NCBI GenBank assembly: GCA_946811185.2
Contig: OX328101.1
Location: 22,738,122 to 22,802,121, forward strand
DNA length: 64,000 nucleotides
Direction: 5' to 3'
From: Hippopus hippopus
Lineage: Eukaryota > Mollusca > Bivalvia > Cardiida > Cardiidae
The notes below the pieces were generated by a model. That model saw only the letters and a program-made list of their open reading frames with translations, had not been told where the DNA came from and searched no databases. A program made the translations under genes and the position numbers. Positions 54,658-64,000 of this stretch are shown here, piece after piece (within the stretch, counting starts at the first letter, position 1; each line of letters begins with the position of its first letter).

Positions 54658-55869
54658 GAAATAACCCTTTCGTTGCCAGTTAGACTAATATGGCTTGGTT
54701 CCCTTTTTTGAGGTTTTAAAAGTGCTTTCCACCAAAACTAGGGGATTATTGTGGTCACCGTTTAGCATCTAGTATCGGACGGGGTAGATCAAAGATCGGG
54801 TTGCTATCTTTTGTGCATGTATGATCTTGATCTACATTGGTAGATAAAGAGCCATGCTCCAGGAAATGAGGGTTTAATGCATCTCCGTGATGCATTATAA
54901 CAAGCCAGTCATCACATGATTGTGGATCCATAAAATCTATTTTGTCTTATCAACCGACTGAAACAGGAGGTAGTCCTTTGAGACACAGAAAATTTACTCA
55001 CTACAAAAAGTTTCGACCCAGGTAAACCTTCGCAGAAAGCAAACTAGCTAACTTACTAACTTCCCAGACGACAAATAAAATGTGGCTCAAATGATGGGAT
55101 TTAGCTTGAAAGAGTAGAAAACACTATGGGAACAGGAGAAATACTGGTGACCAGCTTTCCTCCGCAGGTTCGCTTCAAAACGTGATCGTGCAGTAGAGGG
55201 TTAAAAAGGTATGTAATAGACCAACACGTCGCGATTACAATTCTATCAAAGGAGAGAGACAAATAATCAATTGTAATTATTGTATTTTACGAAATTAACA
55301 AGAGCATAATAATAGCATGGACTTATGGATAAACAAGGTATGCCCTGCCTATGATCATGTCTTTGGCATATTACAAAGATTCTCATTGTTCTTTTACAAT
55401 CTTTCATTATCTTTTGAATACCGGCCAGTTTATTTTGCCTAAAACTTTTTTTTTCACAAATATTTCCAAAATTTTAGACTAATAGAATTTGAAATTACTT
55501 TCACAAGGAAGTTGGCAGAATCGTGCCAAGCCATTTTTATTAGTAACAGTTTAGGGCTAGAAACTTAACCAAACAAAGTAATGTTGAAACCCATTTGATT
55601 ACATTAAATGAATTAATTTCGTTATAAATGGGAGGCTGACTTAAATGTTCATCTCCATAGTAATACTCGGGGAACGCTAAAAATATGCATTTGTCTTTAA
55701 GTTGTAGCCTTATACATGTATTTGGAGCTCTAGAATACTTTACGTTGGGGAAAATTCCCGTCATTTATCCTGTGTTTGACGTCTGTCGTTTCATTTCTCT
55801 ATTTTTGTTGTAAAATCAGCCGGTAGCTCTAAGTAACAGCTGCTAAAACAATTACGTCGACGAGTAACG

Positions 55870-56315
55870 CGGGATTAATGAGTGTCATTAGGTTTTGTGT
55901 TGCACTAATAAAGTCAACGGCGGAGACATTGAAAATGAAAGGAAAGTCCGAAACTTTACCGAAATGTGGAAAAACGTTTGTGTATAAATGGCATGAGAGA
56001 TTCGGGAAAAACGTCGATAGGAGACGATTAAAAAACAGGTCGACCATCAGTTATGATGCCAAGGAACAAGGACGGAGTAAAATAGATACGGACCGAAGAT
56101 TGACAGTGAGAGTTATCGCCAAAACGCTGGACATATCCAAAAAAAAAGAATTGTTGTCAAAATTCTTTATCGTTACAGGTACTATGCAGAGTTTTGATGC
56201 AAGCACTAAGAAAACGCGCACGGATATAGACCCGGAAGGAGTAATATTTACATGAAGACAATGCGCCGGCGCACAAGACGAGATCGACACTCTTTTAAAG
56301 ATGCCCGTCTACAGC
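55870..56315 (+). pseudogene. mariner/Tc1-family transposase remnant (copy B)
   Basis: Twin of 3,140-3,590. The A tract is shorter and interrupted by a G, so the HTH frame continues for about 125 codons before a stop. The same internal loss between the HTH region and the DNAPAH-like motif is present, so the decay preceded the duplication. Confidence 0.75.
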
Positions 56316-59300
56316 CGGTGAGCAAAAACGCTTTTAAATTTCAAACAATTTAGAATGGAACAGAAATCAGTCCTTTGTGTAAACATGGATAAATTACTGA
56401 CATATATGGTGTAATTGAAAAAAAGAAACACATTGGTCAGAAAAAAACTGGCTGACGATCGAAGTTGTAAACAATGGCGGTGCGTCACGGAAATTTATCG
56501 TTGGTTTCCGCCTAGAGTCGGATACGGTGTAATTTGCATATAGGTCGCGACCTCCGTCTGAAAATCGAGGCTGCAACAGAGAAGCCTCCATTTTCCTTTG
56601 TTTACCTCATTAGACGCAGGGCGAAGGTCAAATATAGTCACGTGACAGAATGCATGATCATCATACGAATCTACCCGAGTGTATAACGGATATATCGAAA
56701 ATCTTCGATTCACAAACCGGAAATGACGAGTCTGTTTACATGGAAGACCGCAACTCAGCGAAATGAATTTTCTATCGACCGTAATCTAAGCAACCTCGTA
56801 ACCGTCAGGCGCAATATTTGGCATGAAGATATAAGAATGACTATAGTTTGATAAAATAAAGACAAAATGAGTTAAAACTGGCTGAAAATGAGTATAAGGG
56901 CTTCTTTAAATAGGCCTGCTTGGGTTCGAGTTGTTAGAATACCTGCCAAACATTTTCTTTTTCTAAACATATACCAACTTAACCGTCTAATTTTGAAGTT
57001 GTCAATGAACTCAAAAGTAAACAAAAACGTTAACGTAATTATGACATTGGGACGTCATTTATGTCAAGTTGTTTACTTAACATGTTGGAGACATTACAAT
57101 TTTATCCTATGACGCATCACTAAACTGTACAGGGTAAGTATTAATACGCGGTGCGTAAATTGTCGCTAAAAATAGCATGCGGCAAAAAGCTATAAAGAAC
57201 AGGTCTATGGAAAAATCAAGCCAGTTTTTTGCTACAAATTTCTTAAAAATGCAATAATTTCAATCGGGAAAAACGATTTTGTAAAATACCATTGTTTACT
57301 GAAAATCTCTGTATACAATTTCTAAAACGAGAGATGTTAAAAAACCGGGATTTGTACAACAGACTGGCAACAAAAATAACGTCCCCAAAATGCTCGGCTT
57401 ACATCAGGGCTATTTTTTAAGCTTAGAGGGGCTGTGATTAAAATGGCTGGTGCATAGGTTATATGCTACCTAACCATGGCTGGAAGAATCGGACCAGGTA
57501 GTGTTTCAGTGAGTAAACGTACCTTTCATTTTGAAATTGTCACCTTTAAAAGTAGTCCGGTTCTGTATCCGGAATGCCCAAATCAGATAGGTATTTATTT
57601 GAAAAATACCTCCTAGCGGAAGACTATAGCTGATAACTTCAGACAAAGCGTGACCGCTGCATTTTCCTGGATTATTTGGTAAATGGTTAAATATGATACA
57701 CTTTATGACTTACCCAAACAGAAATCTTTGATGTCTGTATATTTGACAACGTGTATGACATTTTGTAATCCGATGGGACTTTGAGGAAGTATTCACTATT
57801 ACTACAACTAGTAAATCCGTTTTTGAGAATCACAAAATTTCACACACACGCTATAGGTAAAAACATTGGTTAAAATGAACACATTCAAGTATAAACAGGT
57901 GCACGTGTGTCACGTTTTTTTAGACTGAATGTTGAATAAGGTAGCAGGCGGACGTTTCCAAGCAGACAATTTGGCCTCAGCCAATTTTGCGTAGGACAAT
58001 TTGACCAGCCATAAATTCCGGGGTTGCAAAATTTTACAGAATCAACATGGTGGCCGAATATGTACAATGGAAAATGCTATGTTTATTTCTGATATCCACC
58101 ATTGATTGATTTTTCAGAAAGAGGAAGAGTGAGGGATGAGGATTTTTTTTCTTATAATTCTTTTCATTTTTACACGGCATAGTAGAAGTAGTAGTAGCAG
58201 TTTAATTTTTGCTCGGGAAATTCTGCAAATCATCTTCGGTAGAAATCGAAAATGAAAACTATATATTTTACGATTTTGTTTCAATTATTTTAATGGAAAG
58301 TTAGATAAATAATTACTTTTTTTTGGTTTAACTTCTTGCATTACTGCTTCCTCTTAACAAAAACAAGCTGTCATCAGCGATAAATGGAGTGAAAATAGAC
58401 GAAAAAACGACTGAATGCCATAAACACTGATTAACGGTGAACCTTGTTCAAAGAATCATCTGAGAAGCTACTTTAAATGTCGACGGAGAGATGGACTGTC
58501 GGACAAACGTCGGTTGTGATTGAACATTACAAATCCGCTTGAACGCTAGAAACTTTTGTAAGGGCAAGATAAAACGCAACCAGCTTACATACATGTAGCT
58601 TATCACGCCGAATTGTTTGGTAAACCTCTAAGTAAAAACATCATCTGAACACTTCCAGTTAATAGTAAAGCCCAAATACTGCAATTTCAAATATCTTTTT
58701 ATCGGCAAATATCTCACCGTATCGGACAGCGTAGATGAAAGATCAGACTGTACGTTGGCCTACTGTTCTGTGTAAACTTGATCTACCCTGTCCGAAAAAA
58801 AAAAGACAGAGTCGCCCTGAGCATCCTACAGGGTGAAGAGATTAAATTGCAATCGTATCACAAAGCACGTCGTAAAATGTCTAAGAACAAAAGCTGCATT
58901 TACGTCGATGCGGAATTTAATACGACAGTTTTATATCACCTATTCTCGGCTTGATTAATCTAATTAGATGAAATAAATGAATTTCTTTGTTTTTGTCCTG
59001 ATATTAGACAAAAAATACATGGAATTTTTTATGTTTTGGTCTCGTATTTGGCGAAATAAATGATATCTTTGATTTTTTGCCCAGGTCGGTCCTTATTGCA
59101 GGTGATATAACTGACAACTTTTATTGTTACTGTCGACATGAAATATCACATTTCCTGAAAATATCAAAATTCTGCAACTTTTGTAAATTCTATGAAGTTT
59201 TCATTAAACCTTCGCCAAACAATTCCGTATTTTATCACCCCCGAGGAAAACGGACTTTTGAAAACATTGTGGGAAAAAGAGAAAATGTTTGTAACCAGCA

Positions 59301-59686
59301 TTTCTCCTTTTCCCACATGTTTTCTACCCAATTAAAGACAAATTTCATAAATTGTGCTGCATTAAATGTGTCGTAAATATTTTCAATTTGGACCAGTCCA
59401 AAATTTTGTCGTCTTGTAATGAATTAACCCATCACTTTGCTTGCTATGTGTACGCGTGTCATTCAGGGTTCGTGAGTTCGATTACAAGCTTGCAAAAATT
59501 TTGTTCGTGCATTGATGATAGGCAGAGCGAAAGGATAAATTTCTCTTTCACCGTTCAACATTCTTTCGTCGATTTTCTTTCGGAAGGCAGCCAGTGGTTT
59601 GAAAAATGTGTTGTGCAAAGTATTGTTAAAAGAGAGATCAAGAGAGTATGGAGAGATACACAAGCCGATTAATGTTAAAATCGGCA

Positions 59687-59915
59687 TTAACCCTTTACCA
59701 CACGGCAAAATTTAAGACCTATCCAAATTGAAAGCATTTGCAGAAGACAATTTCATAGTGGCTCAAATGACGCAACTTTTCTTTCATAGGGTAGAAAACT
59801 TTGTGGGAAAAGGAGAAAATGCTGGTTACCAGCATTTTCTCCTTTTCCCACAATGTTTTCAAAAGGCCTCTTCTTCAGGGGTGTTTAAAGGCGTCATTGT
59901 GTGGTAAAGGGTTAA
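59687..59915. mobile_element. 229-bp MITE, copy B twin of 22,054-22,282
   Basis: Same element in copy B, again exactly 229 bp between the outer TTAA tetranucleotides. Confidence 0.8.
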
Positions 59916-61132
59916 ACACCAACCTGCCAAAACAAAGGTCATTATTTATAGACACACAAAGACAATGACAGGCAACTAAAAAAGAAGTATACCTTTAAGT
60001 ACTTTGTAAAAAAAAAACGGGAAAAGAAGCGGTTCCTCAAAATAAGCAATCGCTGTTTTTTCCCAGATGTTGAGTCATATCCCATTTGTTGTCTGCAAAT
60101 ACTTTCAGTTTGGACAAATCTACAATTTCGTCGTGCAGTACAGGATTAAAATGCAGAAATTGCTAATATCAATTATATTTCTCTTTTTGCTATTCTGGTG
60201 TCACATGGCGCGTTTTCTTTTTTAATCTTTTAGGTAGGAGGTCCTGGGTTCGATCTAAAACTGCATCACACGAAAGACTTAAAAAACAGAAGAAGTGGCT
60301 TCCCAACTTTGCCTTCGGGATTAAGGGGATAGCAGTACAACTTGTGTCATAATAATTGACTGTAAGGTACTGGTAAATGCTTTCATTTTGGACCCGTCTT
60401 AAATTTTGTCGTTGGGCAAAGAGTTGAAAGTTATGGTGGCATATTTCTGCCGCGAGATACGAGATAGCTATCATGATAATTTAAGAGAATTATCGTGATA
60501 AAACAAAAAAATTCACGATAAAAATATCGCAATAATGCTAACTCTTATCATGATTTTTTTTGCTTTCGTGCCCACAACTGACATTCATGATACCTATAAT
60601 TAGATACGGTTTCGGAATACCTTCGTATACAACCTTATGAATTCTCCTTTCCCCTGTACGGTTTCAAAGTTGTTCGTAGGAGGCATTTCGAGTCGTCTTT
60701 GTGATTTTACAGGTCTCTATCATTCGAGCATTGTCAAAATTTACCAATTAAGCTACAATTGTTAATTGATGATTCGAAATTTTACTGACTGCAATCTTAT
60801 TAAAGGGTAACTCCACACCAAAATTTTCATTTCAAAATCGGATAAAACGACACTAGAGTATGTTAACAAAAATCTTGTTAACGTTCTGTGATGCTTACTC
60901 CACGAGATATAGAGGTTTAAACTTTCGGATTTTCACCTGTGTGAAAGTCGCTAATTGAAAAAACCGTGACTTCCGGTAGTTTGCCGTGATCTCACAAGTG
61001 TGAGAAGATAATTATAGTCGCTATATATGAACTAACACAGAAAATTGAGAAAACTGCATGATGTTTATAAAGATATAAATCGCTATTTCATGTTTCAATC
61101 ACTTGTGTACTGCAGAGTTTCAATCTCTATAG

Positions 61133-61617
61133 CCCCCGTCACACCAAACTAGGTCTTACAACGTCTTAACCCGTCCTGACATAATCGGAAAACGGGTTAC
61201 GGTCGGAGATGAACGTATAATTTTGGCCTGATAATGGCTGAAGCCCCCTATCTCACCAAACCTATTCCCAGAAAGTCATAACCCGGTCAACAAAATCGAA
61301 AAACTGGCTGGGATAGGACATGTAATTTCGGTCGGTAGAATGCAAACGCACTGCAGGTTATTGCCCGACCGCACTGCGTCTCTAATAGGATCGAAGTACA
61401 GCAGTTCCGTTCGTAGTACGTCCATCTCGCTTTAAGTACGTTGTTACTCCGTCTAAGCACAGGACGGGATGGATGGCAAAAAAATTTGAGCAGGCTCAAA
61501 GTTCTGGAGCACCCTTCGTAAAAGGATACTAATACGCCCACTTCGTCTAAAGACAGTTTCAGTCCGATCAGCAAAAAAATTCGGAACAGAGTGAGAACGA
61601 GTTTGGCGTGACGGGGG
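61133..61617. mobile_element. 485-bp nested TIR element
   Basis: Ends CCCCCGTCACACCAAACT and AGTTTGGCGTGACGGGGG are inverted with one mismatch; TATA-like sequence adjoins both ends. It sits inside the 3.4-kb element and is non-coding. Confidence 0.7.
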
Positions 61618-62819
61618 TATATCGCTCTTACATCTACAATCAAAGGAAAGAAATTTTGAATGAATTAGCTTAGTGGAGAAAGTACTTATAAAAAGGAATA
61701 GTTATTCTTCTGGTAACGAACATAAATATTTTGAAATTTATTTCTTGATGTTATTTCAATTGTACCACTACCTAATCAACGAGTTGTAATAGATAAATAT
61801 AAAAAAAGAAATAATAAATCAAGATAATTGAATCATGCCAAAATTCTCTTCTACTAGGTCGTAGAAGGAAGAAGGAACGTTGCAATGTGAAAAGGAAATC
61901 ATTCGAGTTAATTTCTAAGGCTGTTTCTACCAAATATAGGACACCGTCGATCATTTAACGGCCTACAAATCCTGCGCAGTCTGATCTTGATCTACACCAT
62001 CAGTGTCAGCATTTTACATGTCTCCTTCAGCTTGGAAAGAATTAAAAGCCTTGATCTGCCTTAGAAATCTTATCCTCTCTTTAACATTCACGAACAACAT
62101 GAAATCCAGCACATATCCTGAATTTGCTGTTAAAGTTAAAACAATTTTTTTCACTCGATCTTCATTTATTTTCCTACGTGCTTTTTTCTCATAATCTCAA
62201 ATTTGTTTCTTTCATCAACAACAACGTTAAAAGATTGTCTGAATTGCCTCCTGCCTTCCTGTCCTCCATATCATGCAGTAAACATTTTTGTTCGTCTGCA
62301 AAATACAGGGTCAGTCCATTTCCTAAATACTGAGACATGTAAGGCGTACAATTTAAAAGGAAATACCAACGTGGACAAAAATTGTTTAACTGTCTTCTCC
62401 CGTGTTTCTCCCCGTAATCATATACGAGATAAGAGATGCTGACCATAAAAGCAGCGTAAATTAAAAATTTATAACTGCGTACAAACTTTACACAAAATTT
62501 TAGTGCGCCAACCTTTTATTTTTAGAAAAGAATTGTGTGTTCCATCCATGTACAAGGACAAAGGGTTAATTCGGTGCCTCTTTTGTGATGATATCGCACC
62601 GTTGTGGTCTGACATATTTTTTTTTACCCGGCTTGCAGCTTGAGGTTAACAAGCACTTGTCATAAACATGTCATGTACAAAGTTACTCTTTTGTTTTCAA
62701 GACCATATTGAACCCTTTTTTGTAAATAATGTAAATGGAATTTGGAATTTTACTCAGGTTAAATGGGTAAGTCGAACGTCATAACTTTTGTATTTTCCTC
62801 ATTCATACGATCTTAAATT

Positions 62820-62905
62820 AAAAAAAAAAAAAAAAAAAATCAACGCATAATCTGCTTGTCGAATTTCTTTTCTAACTACTCTCTCTCTCTCTCTCTCTCT
62901 CTCTC
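62820..62905. repeat. Poly(A) and (CT)n tracts
   Basis: A 20-base A run at 62,820-62,839 and a (CT)n microsatellite at 62,879-62,905, inside the 3.4-kb element. A short (GACA)n lies at about 63,202-63,219. Confidence 0.9.
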
Positions 62906-64000
62906 ATGAAAGAGATGGATAATCAGCAGTGAATTTACCATTTATTGCTTGCCTCATTTAAATTTCTGTGGGGCCCCAAGGCTGCTGAGCGCGACTCAAT
63001 GACCTTTTGTGAACAGTGTATATTAAGATCAGACTGCAAAGAACATGCAATCTGATCTTATGTACAGTGTCCAATGCGGAAACATCTATTTTTGTTTCTC
63101 CAAAAACTAGCACTGTTCAAAATTTTGCAATCGGCATGAAGGTTTATTTAACTTTTTGAGGATTAATGGTAGATCTGATATTAAGCCATGTCATTTAGTT
63201 CAGACAGACAGACAGACAGCAGACTGACAGATAAATAGTCATCTCCTGGCTCGAAATAGTGCTTAAACTCGGCACCCGGCATACGATAGGGATTTCTGTG
63301 ACGAAAAAAGTCGTCTCCTGACATGAGGGAGGATAAGGCTGAGAGAAAAAAAGTCAGCATCAGATCAAATTAACAGTACACAGAAGCCGTAATAAGAGTG
63401 GCATCACATCCGGTTTATCGAACATTTCACAAACTCACACAGGTGTGCAAACCACATCTTCGCTTAAAACTCTCTTTCTACGATAGACATTGAAATGCGG
63501 TTTTTCTATTTTAAGATGGTTTTCATTTAAGGATTCATATGTCCAAAAAAGAGATTTTGGCTGTAGTTGCCCTTTAAGTCAAAACTACCGAGTTCATCCA
63601 AATGATGAATTTTCTATTTATAGATATCGAGAAACGGATAAAACTATCACAATAATTTTATCTCGCATGTCAGCTTCGAGCACGGTGGAGAAATTTTGCG
63701 ATAAAATATTAAGTTTATCGTGATATTTTTATCATGAAACTTTTCACGATCTTGATAAGATTTCCAGGAAACTTTTAATTTATCGCGATAATTTACCAAA
63801 ATTATCATGATAGCTATCTCGTATCTCGTGGCAGAAATATGCCACCATAGAAAGTGGCTAAATTGATGAGATATGCCTTTAAAAGAGTATGAACAATTTT
63901 GGAAAGAGAAAATGTTAGTCGCCAGCATTTACTCCGTTCCCACGATGTTTTTTTAAAAGTGTTCTCCTTGATGATGAAGTACCGAACTACCCTCATACTT

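Larger units (their letters stand above)
60432..63849. mobile_element. 3.4-kb TIR element with 6-bp target duplication
   Basis: Present only in copy B. Inverted ends of about 51 bp start TATGGTGGCATATTTCTGCC and differ at one base. The target duplication GAAAGT is at 60,426-60,431 and 63,850-63,855; the empty site is at 22,792-22,797. Subterminal regions repeat TATCATGAT/ATCGTGATA words. No transposase frame is recognised, so it is non-autonomous or decayed. Superfamily not assigned: the 6-bp duplication alone is not decisive. A smaller TIR element is nested at 61,133-61,617. Confidence 0.85.
52737..64000. repeat. Large duplication, copy B
   Basis: Copy B runs from 52,737, equivalent to window base 1, to the window end, equivalent to about base 22,940. 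It lacks the 15.1-kb Polinton-like element: a single target hexamer AACGTT sits at 57,026-57,031. It has a private 3.4-kb insertion at 60,432-63,849. Because each arm shows the other's empty site, both insertions postdate the split of the two copies. Confidence 0.95.

Overview
The window is metazoan nuclear DNA made mostly of repeats: AT-rich, intron-bearing, with LINE, mariner, PIF/Harbinger and MITE-type elements and no bacterial operons. A mollusc (probably bivalve) genome is the best guess. That rests on the repeat style and one mollusc-style receptor ectodomain gene; no sequence search was possible.

Layout. (1) 1-4,304 and 19,428-22,940 are one arm (copy A) of a large, nearly identical duplication. 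The other arm (copy B) is 52,737-64,000. Both arms run off the window. (2) Copy A is interrupted at 4,305-19,427 by a complete 15.1-kb Maverick/Polinton-type DNA element with a perfect 6-bp target duplication; copy B keeps the empty site. (3) 24,504-27,155 holds a two-exon minus-strand gene for a secreted or receptor ectodomain. (4) 27,860-28,882 is a decayed PIF/Harbinger element. (5) 28,970-31,190 is an old diverged relative of 1,020-2,810. (6) 31,075-47,732 is a tandem partial dimer of a 9.9-kb unit carrying a CR1/jockey-like LINE on the minus strand with a 2A-like peptide. (7) 47,733-52,736 is gene-poor and has palindromic MITEs. (8) Copy B carries its own private insertion, a 3.4-kb TIR element (60,432-63,849) with a 6-bp target duplication; copy A keeps that empty site.

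The Polinton-like element is the most interesting object. It encodes a protein-primed-type family B DNA polymerase, a zinc-knuckle protein on a shared divergent promoter, and a set of very small proteins, several of them Cys-rich and some duplicated in the inverted arms. I find no integrase, capsid, packaging ATPase or protease gene. The small genes share two stereotyped promoter modules; one has a CCAAT box, a TGACGTCA site and a TATA box. Nearly all small genes end in a 6-bp stem with a UUUC loop, an ACCA-like flank and, about 13 nt later, a GAAAGA element. This is the architecture of replication-dependent histone mRNA 3' ends (SLBP stem-loop plus U7-binding downstream element). The stems vary by compensatory changes. 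The large genes instead carry AATAAA signals. I read this as two expression classes in one element, with the small genes tied to S-phase, non-polyadenylated mRNA processing. The polymerase has Asn where motif A normally has its catalytic Asp, so this copy may be catalytically dead although its frame is open.
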